Positions 1-8,108 of a stretch of 14,009 nucleotides of DNA are shown piece after piece. Made by a program: the position numbers and the translations under genes. The notes below the pieces were generated by a model, which had not been told where the DNA came from, made no database searches, and saw only the letters and a program-made list of their open reading frames with translations. This stretch comes from an uncultured Lachnospiraceae bacterium. Its GTDB lineage: Bacteria > Bacillota > Clostridia > Lachnospirales > Lachnospiraceae. The first letter of the stretch is position 1. Each line of letters begins with the position of its first letter. The DNA lies in the NCBI GenBank assembly GCA_937891165.1, contig CALAEX010000015.1, positions 1 through 14,009 on the forward strand, given 5' to 3'.

Positions 1-1103
1 TTACACATTTTGGATTTATCGGTTTTGGTCTGATTGGTGGTTCGATTGCTCGTGCCCTAAGAGAATTTTTACCAAATACTACAACACTTATTGCCTTTCA
101 ATATAATAAAACCCCATCTTATTCTCTTACTCTTGCAAAAGAAGATGGGGTACTCAATGAAATTACAACAGACCTTACAACATTTGCTTCCTGCGACATG
201 ATTTTTCTTTGTGCTCCAGTACAAAAAAATTTAGAATATCTCACTTTATTAAAAGACATCATTCGCCCTGATTGCCTTTTAACAGACGTTGGAAGTGTGA
301 AAGGAAATATTCATAAAAAAGTGACTGAACTTGAATTAGAACACTGTTTTATCGGAGGACATCCTATGACAGGTTCGGAAAAAACAGGGTATGAACATTC
401 TAGTACACTCCTTTTAGAAAATGCTTATTATATTTTAACTCCAACAAAGAAAACAAACAAAGAAACATTAGAACAATACCGCTTACTCGTCACTACAATG
501 AAAGCATTACCGATTATCCTTGAACCAACAGAACATGATGAAATTACTGCTGCCATTAGCCATGTACCACACATCATTGCCACACAATTAGTCAACTTAG
601 TACAGTATGCAGGTCCTCTAGAACAAAAAATGCGAATACTCGCTGCTGGTGGCTTTAAAGATATTACAAGAATTGCTTCCGCTTCCCCCGATATTTGGGA
701 AAGTATTTGTCTCTCCAATAAAGAAAGTATTTGTCAAATACTCACCAAATACCAAGAAGCACTTGAAGAAGCCAAACAGATGATTCTCTCCGACCAAAAA
801 GAAGAACTTTACCATATGTTTGACACCGCAGGCAATTACCGCGACTCTATTCCAACAAAAGCCAAAGGTATCCTTGCAAAAACCTACGAACTCTATACTG
901 ATATTAAAGATGAAACTGGTGCTATTGCTACTATCGCTACACAACTCTCTGTACATGGAATCAGTATAAAAAATATTGGTATCGTGCATAACCGTGAATT
1001 TGAACAAGGCGTACTACACATAGAATTTTACGACAACAACTCCGTAACAAAAGCAAAACACGTATTAGGAAAAAATGGATACCATATTTATATTCGTTCC
1101 TAA
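1..1103 (+). CDS. tyrA: Prephenate dehydrogenase, 5'-truncated by window edge
   Basis: Oxidatively decarboxylates prephenate to 4-hydroxyphenylpyruvate with NAD+, the tyrosine branch of aromatic amino acid synthesis in the cytoplasm. The frame is open from base 3, giving 366 visible residues, and the start codon lies outside the window. The visible protein begins almost at once with the Rossmann nucleotide-binding motif GFGLIGGS (fragment residues 4-11), so only a few N-terminal residues are missing. A GGHPMTGSEKTG segment near residue 120 and SHVPH near residues 186-190 match the prephenate dehydrogenase family; by homology the first His of SHVPH is the likely catalytic residue. Residues about 296-365 (starting near DETGAIATIATQL) look like a C-terminal ACT domain, which in this family usually senses tyrosine. 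The gene is convergent with ilvA. Its promoter and upstream neighbours cannot be seen. An ATG at 198 lies inside the Rossmann fold and is not the real start. Confidence 0.93.
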   Translation, partial: THFGFIGFGLIGGSIARALREFLPNTTTLIAFQYNKTPSYSLTLAKEDGVLNEITTDLTTFASCDMIFLCAPVQKNLEYLTLLKDIIRPDCLLTDVGSVKGNIHKKVTELELEHCFIGGHPMTGSEKTGYEHSSTLLLENAYYILTPTKKTNKETLEQYRLLVTTMKALPIILEPTEHDEITAAISHVPHIIATQLVNLVQYAGPLEQKMRILAAGGFKDITRIASASPDIWESICLSNKESICQILTKYQEALEEAKQMILSDQKEELYHMFDTAGNYRDSIPTKAKGILAKTYELYTDIKDETGAIATIATQLSVHGISIKNIGIVHNREFEQGVLHIEFYDNNSVTKAKHVLGKNGYHIYIRS

Positions 1104-1198
1104 ACTTTAAAGTTAAATTAACTCATCTAATAACCAAGGTTACACTTTAAAAACTATTATTCAAGTGAATATTTGGTAAAAAAACAATACTTGGCATT

Positions 1199-1341
1199 TA
1201 ACAAAATCCTTGTACTTTTTATATCTAGTAAGGACCGTTTAGAAACGTCAGTACTTGGTGAGGTCTTTTCGAACCTAGTACTGCTACGTTTCGCTACGAG
1301 CGAAAGCGTGTCCGAACAGATATAAAAATACAAGGATTGTT
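1199..1341. repeat. Cloverleaf-like inverted-repeat element between tyrA and ilvA
   Basis: The outer arms at 1205-1226 and 1318-1338 are complementary over about 21 bp with a single one-base bulge. Inside them GGAC (1232-1235) pairs with GTCC (1310-1313). Three further hairpins follow: CGTT/AACG (1236-1247), CAGTACT/AGTACTG with inner AGGT/ACCT (1249-1283), and TTTCGCT/AGCGAAA extended by ACG/CGT (1286-1309). The result is a long closing stem with three arms. It has no tRNA signature bases and no usable ORF. The inner part is more G+C-rich than its surroundings. It lies between convergent genes, so it could end transcription from both sides, or be a MITE-like mobile repeat or a structured RNA. 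TTTA occurs at both flanks (1197-1200, 1340-1343), too short and AT-rich to call a target duplication. The structure is seen directly; its function is inferred. Confidence 0.7.
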
Positions 1342-1362
1342 TATTTCAATAACGATTTTTTC

Positions 1363-2577
1363 TTAAAATCCTTTTGGCTGTGTTATCTTTGGTTCATACC
1401 CCTTCTTACGAAGTGCAGAAATAATAGTCTCTTTATGCTCATGTCCAAACGCCTCAATCGTCAATGTAAGTTCCACCGCACTATTTCGGTTAATACTTAC
1501 AAACTGATTATGGTCTAGACGAATAACATTTCCTTGATTATCTGCAATAATCTTTGCCACATTCACAAGCTCTCCTGGCTTATCTGGAAGTAAAATAGAT
1601 ACCGTAAATACTCGACCTCTTTGAATCAATCCATGCTGAACAACCGAAGATACGGTAATGACATCCATATTACCACCACTTAATACCGCTACTACCTTTT
1701 TTCCTTCTGGTTCTAAGTGTTTTAATGCCGCTACAGATAACAATCCTGAGTTTTCTACAACCATTTTATGATTTTCTAACATATCAAGAAAAGCAACTAC
1801 AAGTTCACTATCATCTATTGTAATAATTTCATCTACATGTTCTTTAATATAAGGGAAAATTTTATCTCCTGGAGTTTTTACTGCTGTACCATCTGCAATG
1901 GTATCCACATAATCTAATGTTACAACTTCTCCTTTTCTTAAAGATTCTTGTATACAACTCGCTCCTACTGGCTCTACTCCAATCACACGAATTTTAGGAT
2001 TTAACATTTTCGCAAAAGTACAAATTCCTGTCAATAATCCGCCTCCGCCTACAGGAACTAAAATCGTATCTACTGTTGGAAGGTCTTGCACAATTTCCAT
2101 TGCAATAGAGCCTTGTCCCGTTGCAACTACTTCATCATTAAATGGATGAATCAATGTCATTCCTTCTTCTTCGGCACATTTCACCGCATAAGCAAAAGCT
2201 TCATCATAATCATTTCCATACAATACAACTTCCGCACCATAGTCTTTTGTTCGATTCACTTTAATCAATGGTGTCGTTGTTGGCATTACAATTACTGCCC
2301 TGCAACCAAATTCTTTTGCTGCATAAGCAACGCCCTGTGCATGATTTCCAGCAGATGCTGTAATTAAACCTCTTTCTCTTTCTTCTCTCGATAACGTACT
2401 AATTTTATAATATGCTCCACGAATCTTATAAGAACCTGTTATTTGCATATTTTCTGGCTTTAAATATACTTTATTCCCTGTCATCTCTGTTAAGTAGTCA
2501 CTTTGCATTAACTTCGTTTTTGAAATTACTTGCTTTACTACTTCTGACGCTTCTTCAAATTTCTCTATTGTCAACAT
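1363..2577 (-). CDS. ilvA: Threonine ammonia-lyase (threonine dehydratase) with one ACT domain
   Basis: Pyridoxal-phosphate enzyme that deaminates L-threonine to 2-oxobutanoate, the first committed step to isoleucine. The 404-residue protein has the PLP lysine in GSYKIRGA (Lys51), a substrate/cofactor loop SAGNHAQ (75-81), the glycine-rich phosphate-binding loop GGGG (177-180) and SGGN (300-303). Residues about 323-398 form one ACT domain, the usual site of allosteric control. This matches the ~400-residue single-ACT class rather than the ~515-residue two-ACT E. coli IlvA or the short TdcB. The ATG is preceded by AAGGAG with 10-nt spacing inside the end of ftsY. Only two bases separate it from the ftsY stop, so it is translated as the last gene of the plsX operon. 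No other ilv genes are nearby. Whether its physiological role is biosynthetic or catabolic cannot be settled from sequence. Confidence 0.94.
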   Translation of the reverse strand: MLTIEKFEEASEVVKQVISKTKLMQSDYLTEMTGNKVYLKPENMQITGSYKIRGAYYKISTLSREERERGLITASAGNHAQGVAYAAKEFGCRAVIVMPTTTPLIKVNRTKDYGAEVVLYGNDYDEAFAYAVKCAEEEGMTLIHPFNDEVVATGQGSIAMEIVQDLPTVDTILVPVGGGGLLTGICTFAKMLNPKIRVIGVEPVGASCIQESLRKGEVVTLDYVDTIADGTAVKTPGDKIFPYIKEHVDEIITIDDSELVVAFLDMLENHKMVVENSGLLSVAALKHLEPEGKKVVAVLSGGNMDVITVSSVVQHGLIQRGRVFTVSILLPDKPGELVNVAKIIADNQGNVIRLDHNQFVSINRNSAVELTLTIEAFGHEHKETIISALRKKGYEPKITQPKGF

Positions 2578-2579
2578 CG

Positions 2580-3509
2580 TTATTGTTCTCCTTTTTCCAT
2601 TCCATCAAATAATGCATCCACAAATGCATTGGGGTCAAATTTTTGCAAATCTTCCATATGTTCCCCTACACCAATATATTTTACTGGAACACCAAGTTCT
2701 GCCTGAATCGCAAGTGCAATTCCTCCCTTTGCTGTTCCATCTAATTTTGTTAAAATAATACCATCAATCTTTGCTGCGGCATTAAACTCTTTTGCCTGCA
2801 CTAAAGCATTCTGTCCTGTTGTACCATCTAAAACAACTAACGTTTCTCTATGACACTCTGGATATTCTCGCTCAATGACACGGTCAATCTTTTTCAATTC
2901 TTCCATTAAGTTCTTTTTATTGTGCAAACGACCTGCGGTATCACAAAGAAGTATATCTGTATTTCTTGCCTTTGCCGCAGTAACCGCATCAAATACAACT
3001 GCTGCTGGGTCAGAACCTTCTTTTTGTGCAATAATATCTACATCTGCTCGATGTGCCCACTCCGTCAACTGTTCAATAGCTGCCGCACGAAAGGTATCTG
3101 CTGCCGCTATTAATACCTTTTTTCTATTTGCCTTTAATTGTCCTGCTAATTTTCCAATCGAAGTTGTTTTTCCAACTCCATTTACTCCAATTAACAAAAC
3201 AACAGACTTTCGATTTTCAAACTCATACGCATCTTCTGGTACAGACATCTGCTCTTTCATACTATCCATCAATAATTGTCTGCAAGCCGTTGGATGCTTT
3301 GTCTTTGTTTCTTTTACTTTTTCCTTTAAATTTTCCATAATTTTTGTCGTTGTATTGATACCTACATCCGACATAATTAAGATTTCTTCTAATTCTTCAT
3401 AAAAATCATCATCAATCGTAGCAAATCCATTAAAAATAGAATCAATTCCTGCTACAATACTATTTCTTGTTTTTGTTAATCCCTCTGCTAATCTACTAAA
3501 AAATCCCAT
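2580..3509 (-). CDS. ftsY: Signal recognition particle receptor FtsY
   Basis: SRP-family GTPase that docks ribosome-SRP complexes at the membrane for co-translational insertion and secretion. The 309-residue protein has an N-terminal helical N domain (about 1-90) followed by the NG GTPase. Visible motifs are the P-loop GVNGVGKT (108-115), DTFRAAA (138-144), DTAGR (190-194) and TKLDGTAKGG (254-263). The long acidic A domain of E. coli FtsY is absent, as is normal in Gram-positive bacteria; the N-terminal amphipathic stretch MGFFSRLAEGL probably contacts lipid. The start has GGAGG four to five bases upstream. The gene begins 11 nt after the smc stop and ends 2 nt before ilvA, so all three are probably co-transcribed. 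In Bacillus and many clostridia ylxM-ffh follows ftsY; here ilvA does. No transmembrane segment is seen. Confidence 0.96.
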   Translation of the reverse strand: MGFFSRLAEGLTKTRNSIVAGIDSIFNGFATIDDDFYEELEEILIMSDVGINTTTKIMENLKEKVKETKTKHPTACRQLLMDSMKEQMSVPEDAYEFENRKSVVLLIGVNGVGKTTSIGKLAGQLKANRKKVLIAAADTFRAAAIEQLTEWAHRADVDIIAQKEGSDPAAVVFDAVTAAKARNTDILLCDTAGRLHNKKNLMEELKKIDRVIEREYPECHRETLVVLDGTTGQNALVQAKEFNAAAKIDGIILTKLDGTAKGGIALAIQAELGVPVKYIGVGEHMEDLQKFDPNAFVDALFDGMEKGEQ

Positions 3510-3520
3510 ATTTCCTCCAA

Positions 3521-6500
3521 CTATTGTTCCAATTCCTGTTCAATTAAATTTACGGATACTAATGTTGAAACACCCTTTTCTTGCATCGTAATACCATATA
3601 GCGTATCTGCCGATGCCATTGTACCTCGACGATGTGTAATCACAATAAACTGCGTATGCTTCGTCAGTTTATGTAAATATTTTGCATATCTTCCGACATT
3701 AGAATCATCCAAAGCCGCTTCAATTTCATCCAACAAACAAAACGGAGACGGTTTTAAATTTTGAATAGCAAATAAAAGAGCAATGGCAGTCAATGCTTTT
3801 TCTCCACCAGATAACTGCATCATATTTTGCAATTTTTTTCCCGGAGGCTGTGCAATAATCCGAATGCCAGCAGTTAAAATATCTTCCTCCTCTATTAGTT
3901 CCAACGTTCCTTTACCACCACCAAATAGCTCACGAAACACTACATCAAACTGTTGTTTTATCGCCATAAACTTTTCTTGAAACTGCTTTCGCATTTCTTT
4001 ATCCAACTGCTCAATAATCTTTCGTAACGCTTCTTCTGCCTCTAATAAATCTTGACGTTGGTTTGTATATAACGTATAACGTTCAGAAAGACTTTTATAA
4101 TCCTCTATCGCATTGACATTGACATCTCCTAGTGCTTTTATTTTCGCTTTTAATTCCGTAATCTCTTTCTTAATTCCCGTATAAGCTGGTAATGTAGTAT
4201 CTTTATATTTCTTTGCTCCTTCTACTGTTATCTCATATTCTTCCCACATATAGTCTGCTTGACTATTCATAACTTCTTGTAGACGTTCTTGTTGATTATG
4301 AAAACGATACTTTTCTTTATCCAGTTGTGTCATATGAGCAGAAAGTTCTTCTCGTTTTGAAAAGAAATTTTTATATTCTTTAGCAATATCTGCTTTCTTC
4401 TTTTCTAATTTCCCTAACTTTTCTGTTTCCTGCTCTACTTGCTGTTGCCACTTGGTAACTGTCTTTCTTGCCTCTTGAATTCCATTTTCTTGTTCTTTTA
4501 ACCGCTCTTTTGTAAAACTATTTTCTTCTTTTAAACGCTTTTCTTCTTCTAAAAGCCGTTCTAACTCTTGCTCCAAACGTCTTTGATTTTCCTTGATAAA
4601 CTGTAAATTCTGCTCTAATTCTGCACATTCTACTGCAAATACTCCCTGTCTTTTAGAAAGTTCTCCCTCTGCTAATTTTTCTTGTTCTATCAAAGCAGTA
4701 TATTCCTTTATCTTTGCACTTGCTTGTACAATCGAAGACTCCATTTCCCCTAACTGTGCTTGTAATTCTAAAACACAAGTTTCATTCTCTTTCTTTTTCT
4801 CTTCCAAACTTTGAACTTCTTGTGCAATCCATATATAATCTTTTTGTAACTGTATCCGTTGTTCCTTTGTTTTTAAAAGATTTAACTTTGTTGTCGTCTC
4901 TTTTAAAAGAAGTTCCTGTAATTGCCCTCTTGCACTAGAAAGCTCTGTAGCAATCTTTTCTCTTATCTCTCGTAATTCCTCTCGTTCTCTAGAAAAAGTT
5001 TCTATTTGATTCTTCCATTGCTCTGCTTTCTGTTCCAAGTCTTCTATTTCTCTACGACGACCTAATAAATTACTATTATTTTTATAAGCACCACCAGAAA
5101 TGGAACCACCTGGATTTAACTGTTCCCCTTCTAATGTTACAATCCGAAGCGAATACTTATATTTTTTAGCTAGGTCAAGAGCGTGTTCCATCGTATCTAC
5201 AACTAATGTTCTACCTACTAAAAATCTCATCAATTCCACATATTTATCCGCTACTTGCACAAGAGTATTTGCATAGCCTAATACACCTGCTTCTTTTACT
5301 ACATTTGCCTGTAATTGCCCCACTTCCTTTGCCGTAATACTATCCAATGGTAAGAAAGTGGCTCGTCCCAATTTATTTATTTTTAAATATTCCACCATCT
5401 TTTTTGCAGTTGCTTCATCTTTTGTCACTACATTTTGAATACTAGAACCTAATGCAATTTCCAATGCTGTTTCATATTTTGCTTCTACTTTTATAATATC
5501 TGCTACAACACCAATAATACCAGATGTAGAAGTTTTCTGTTCCATAATTTTACGAATTGCTAAACCATATCCATCATAACGCTCGGAAAGATTTCTCAAA
5601 GCATCTAACTTTGAAACAACTTGCATTCGTTCTCGTTCCGTTTGTTCGATTTCCTCTGTTTTCTGTTGTACCCTTTTCTTTTGTCCGTTAATTTGTTGCT
5701 CTAATTGCAAAATATTTTTTTGATAAGTTACTATTTTTTCTGTAATATCTTGATACTCTTGCTCTACTGCTTCTATTTTTTGTATATACTCTGCTTCTTC
5801 TGACTTATGCCGAAGCATTCGTTGTGCTAATTCTGCTTTTTTAATCGAATTTTGTTCTTCTAATGTTGCAAAGTGCTGTAACTTCGTCTTACTCTCTGTA
5901 ACTTGACTCATTTGTTGTAAAACAATCTGATTACTTTGTTCGATTATTTTACGATAATCTTCTAACTTGTTACGAAGCTTATCTTGTTCTGCTTGTACTA
6001 CTTCTTGCTCTTTCTTCACTTTTTGCAATAAAAGCAGACTATTTCTTTCTTCTACTCCTAACTCAATCAATTCCTCTTTTTTCGTTGTTTGGTCAACAAC
6101 TAATGTCTTTTGGCGTTGCTGATAATGACTATCACTCAATTGTATCGAAGCAATTTTCTCTTGCATCAGACGAATTTCGCCTTCTTTTTCTTGAAGCATC
6201 ATCAAAAACTTTGTTCGTTGTTCTTTCTTTGCTTCTATTTTTTCTGAATACTGTTCTAATTCTTGCTCTAATCGTTCGTATTCTTGTCTTGTATTTTCAT
6301 AAGCTTTCTTTGTTTGTTCTAATTCCTCGGTAACAGCAATAGCTTTTGTATCAATCTCTGTTTTATTTTTTTCGTTTCGCTCATACTCTAATAAAAACAA
6401 GTTAATTTCTAATTTTTTTAATGCTTCTTTCAAACGCAAATATTCTTTTGCCACTTCGGATTGCTTTTGCAATGGACCTACTTGCTTTTCAATTTCTGAC

Positions 6501-7084
6501 AAAATATCTGTAATACGAGAAAAATTGAGCTGTTCTTCCTCTAGTTCCCGTTCCGCAGCCGCTTTTCGCTTTTTATATTTCACAATACCCGCAGCTTCAT
6601 CAAACAACTCTCTTCTCTCTTCTGGCTTTCCACTCAATATTTTATCAATTTGTCCCTGTCCAATAATAGAATATCCTTCTTTTCCAATTCCTGTATCTAA
6701 AAATAATTCTTGCACATCTCTTAAACGACAAGTACTTCCATTGATTAAATACTCGCTTTCTCCTGAGCGATACACTCGTCTTGCCACTGTTACTTCCTCA
6801 TATTCAATTGGAAGCTGATGGTCTGAATTATCCAATGTAATAGCTACATAAGCATATCCCATTGGCTTACGAAGCTGTGTACCAGAAAAAATAACATCCT
6901 CCATTTTACTTCCACGCAACTGTTTCGCACTCTGTTCTCCAAGTACCCAACGAACTGCATCTGCTACATTACTTTTTCCACTTCCATTTGGCCCTACAAT
7001 GGCTGTAATACCGTCATGAAATTTAAATACAATTCTATTGGCAAATGACTTAAATCCACATACCTCGATACTTTTTAAATACAT
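3521..7084 (-). CDS. smc: Chromosome segregation protein SMC
   Basis: ATPase that forms a ring-shaped dimer with ScpA/ScpB and compacts and segregates the chromosome by loop extrusion. It has 1187 residues, the usual family length, and appears intact. The N-terminal head holds Walker A GPNGSGKS (31-38) and a Q-loop IIGQGQID (141-148). A long coiled coil rich in Glu, Lys and Gln spans about 170-500, the hinge about 500-670 (with NPGGSISGGAY at its end), and the return coiled coil about 680-1020. The C-terminal head holds the ABC signature LSGGEKAL (from 1091), Walker B ending LLDE (Asp1119, Glu1120) and the D-loop ALDD (1124-1127). Both ATPase halves and the hinge are therefore complete. It starts 14 nt after rnc with a moderate GGTGAGGG ribosome binding site and ends 11 nt before ftsY. 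scpA and scpB are not in this window. Confidence 0.97.
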   Translation of the reverse strand: MYLKSIEVCGFKSFANRIVFKFHDGITAIVGPNGSGKSNVADAVRWVLGEQSAKQLRGSKMEDVIFSGTQLRKPMGYAYVAITLDNSDHQLPIEYEEVTVARRVYRSGESEYLINGSTCRLRDVQELFLDTGIGKEGYSIIGQGQIDKILSGKPEERRELFDEAAGIVKYKKRKAAAERELEEEQLNFSRITDILSEIEKQVGPLQKQSEVAKEYLRLKEALKKLEINLFLLEYERNEKNKTEIDTKAIAVTEELEQTKKAYENTRQEYERLEQELEQYSEKIEAKKEQRTKFLMMLQEKEGEIRLMQEKIASIQLSDSHYQQRQKTLVVDQTTKKEELIELGVEERNSLLLLQKVKKEQEVVQAEQDKLRNKLEDYRKIIEQSNQIVLQQMSQVTESKTKLQHFATLEEQNSIKKAELAQRMLRHKSEEAEYIQKIEAVEQEYQDITEKIVTYQKNILQLEQQINGQKKRVQQKTEEIEQTERERMQVVSKLDALRNLSERYDGYGLAIRKIMEQKTSTSGIIGVVADIIKVEAKYETALEIALGSSIQNVVTKDEATAKKMVEYLKINKLGRATFLPLDSITAKEVGQLQANVVKEAGVLGYANTLVQVADKYVELMRFLVGRTLVVDTMEHALDLAKKYKYSLRIVTLEGEQLNPGGSISGGAYKNNSNLLGRRREIEDLEQKAEQWKNQIETFSREREELREIREKIATELSSARGQLQELLLKETTTKLNLLKTKEQRIQLQKDYIWIAQEVQSLEEKKKENETCVLELQAQLGEMESSIVQASAKIKEYTALIEQEKLAEGELSKRQGVFAVECAELEQNLQFIKENQRRLEQELERLLEEEKRLKEENSFTKERLKEQENGIQEARKTVTKWQQQVEQETEKLGKLEKKKADIAKEYKNFFSKREELSAHMTQLDKEKYRFHNQQERLQEVMNSQADYMWEEYEITVEGAKKYKDTTLPAYTGIKKEITELKAKIKALGDVNVNAIEDYKSLSERYTLYTNQRQDLLEAEEALRKIIEQLDKEMRKQFQEKFMAIKQQFDVVFRELFGGGKGTLELIEEEDILTAGIRIIAQPPGKKLQNMMQLSGGEKALTAIALLFAIQNLKPSPFCLLDEIEAALDDSNVGRYAKYLHKLTKHTQFIVITHRRGTMASADTLYGITMQEKGVSTLVSVNLIEQELEQ

Positions 7085-7098
7085 AATTCCCTCACCAT

Positions 7099-7791
7099 TT
7101 AACTAGATTGCTCCTGTTGCAATTTCAACAAAGATTGATATGCAGCCTCTTGCTCCGCTGCCTTTTTTGTTTTTCCTTTTCCAATCATCAATGGTGTTTC
7201 ATTCATATAAGCTTGTACTGTAAACACCTTATTATGGTCTGGACCTTCTTCGGAAAGTAATGTATAATATAGACTCTTTTTATACTGATTTTGGATGACT
7301 TCTTGCAATATAGTCTTACTATCATAAAAGAGTTTTTTATGCTCGATATCTTTTAAAACATACTTTAAAATAAAATCTTTTGCACTAGTAAAACCACCAT
7401 CCAAATACATTGCTCCAATGATTGCTTCCCAAGCATCGGATAAAATAGAATCTCTCTCTCTTCCTCCTGTTAAATCCTCCCCTCTACCAAGTAAAAGATA
7501 CTCCCCTAAATTTATCTCTCTTGCACAACGGGCTAAAGACTGCTCACAAACAAGACTTGCTCGAAGTTTTGTCATGTTCCCTTCTTTCATATCTGGATGT
7601 GTCTGAAACAAAAACTCACTAGAAACTAATTCTAATACCGCATCCCCTAAAAACTCCAATCGCTCATTATCCACTACTTGTTTTAATGTCATTTCATGTG
7701 CATAAGAACTATGTGTTAACGCTTGTTTTAGCAAATCTATGTGCTGAAAACGATATCCAATACTTTTCTGTAGCTCTTTTAACTGCGTCAT
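7099..7791 (-). CDS. rnc: Ribonuclease III
   Basis: Double-strand-specific endoribonuclease that processes rRNA precursors and cuts structured mRNAs; cytoplasmic homodimer. The 230-residue protein has the family signature NERLEFLGDAVLEL (42-55). The metal-binding catalytic residues correspond to Glu46, Asp50, Asp119 and Glu122; the last two lie in SDAWEAIIGAMYLDGG. The C-terminal double-stranded-RNA-binding domain spans about 158-226, with the lysine cluster GKGKTKKAAEQEA. The ATG has a near-perfect AAGGAGG five bases upstream (7797-7803). A 20-bp hairpin lies only three bases further upstream, and the gap to acpP is 86 nt, far longer than the other spacings in this operon. That arrangement suggests post-transcriptional control, possibly by RNase III itself. 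The gene sits in the standard Firmicutes order acpP-rnc-smc-ftsY. Confidence 0.97.
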   Translation of the reverse strand: MTQLKELQKSIGYRFQHIDLLKQALTHSSYAHEMTLKQVVDNERLEFLGDAVLELVSSEFLFQTHPDMKEGNMTKLRASLVCEQSLARCAREINLGEYLLLGRGEDLTGGRERDSILSDAWEAIIGAMYLDGGFTSAKDFILKYVLKDIEHKKLFYDSKTILQEVIQNQYKKSLYYTLLSEEGPDHNKVFTVQAYMNETPLMIGKGKTKKAAEQEAAYQSLLKLQQEQSS

Positions 7792-7806
7792 AAAAACCTC
7801 CTTGGC

Positions 7807-7853
7807 AAAGCCCTACTCTATTTACAAAAGAAATGTAAACAGAGTAGGGCTTT
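7807..7853 (-). promoter_or_regulatory. 20-bp stem-loop in the acpP-rnc leader, candidate RNase III site or attenuator
   Basis: Arms 7807-7826 and 7834-7853 are complementary over 20 bp around a 7-nt loop. In the leftward (rnc-sense) RNA the only non-Watson-Crick pair is a G-U wobble, whereas in rightward RNA the same position is an A-C mismatch, so the stem is best preserved in rnc-sense RNA. After the stem the leftward RNA has only three U residues before GCC and the rnc ribosome binding site, so it is a poor intrinsic terminator in that direction. A T-run (7851-7855) follows it on the plus strand, where no gene needs ending. About two helical turns is a typical RNase III substrate length. 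Function is inferred. Confidence 0.6.
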
Positions 7854-7877
7854 TTAACAACCTTCTTATTCCTGCAA

Positions 7878-8108
7878 TTAACTCAGTGCATTTCTAATCT
7901 GCTCTACCGCATCACCAACAGTTACAATTTTTTCTGCCTCTTCATTTGCAATCTCAATATCAAATTCTTCTTCAATTCCCATAATAATCTGGAATACATC
8001 TAAAGAATCTGCCCCCAAATCGTCTACAAACGTAGTTTCCATTGTAATTTCTTCTGGGTCTACGCTTAAAACCTCGCTAATAATTTCCTGAATCTTTTCA
8101 AACTCCAT
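7878..8108 (-). CDS. acpP: Acyl carrier protein
   Basis: Small acidic carrier that holds growing fatty acyl chains on a phosphopantetheine arm and supplies acyl groups to PlsX for phospholipid synthesis. It has 76 residues, the normal length, with the attachment motif GADSLD; Ser35 is the modified serine. The protein is strongly acidic and predicted to be a helical bundle. Its ATG overlaps the plsX stop codon by one base (TAATG), and its AGGAGG ribosome binding site lies inside the last plsX codons, so translation of the two is coupled. The fabD and fabG genes that separate plsX from acpP in Bacillus subtilis are absent here, giving the compact plsX-acpP pairing seen in many clostridia. The next gene, rnc, follows after an 86-nt gap with a strong hairpin. 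Confidence 0.97.
   Translation of the reverse strand: MEFEKIQEIISEVLSVDPEEITMETTFVDDLGADSLDVFQIIMGIEEEFDIEIANEEAEKIVTVGDAVEQIRNALS

Noticed and set aside
1103..1123. Two overlapping perfect AT-rich palindromes (AACTTTAAAGTT and AGTTAAATTAACT) directly after the tyrA stop.
   Set aside because: Short, almost all A/T and without a T-run; likely chance in AT-rich DNA, too weak to call a terminator or operator.
1203..1340. tRNA gene suggested by the three-armed fold between tyrA and ilvA.
   Set aside because: The arm lengths, the 21-bp closing stem and the absence of T-loop and anticodon-loop signatures do not fit a tRNA.
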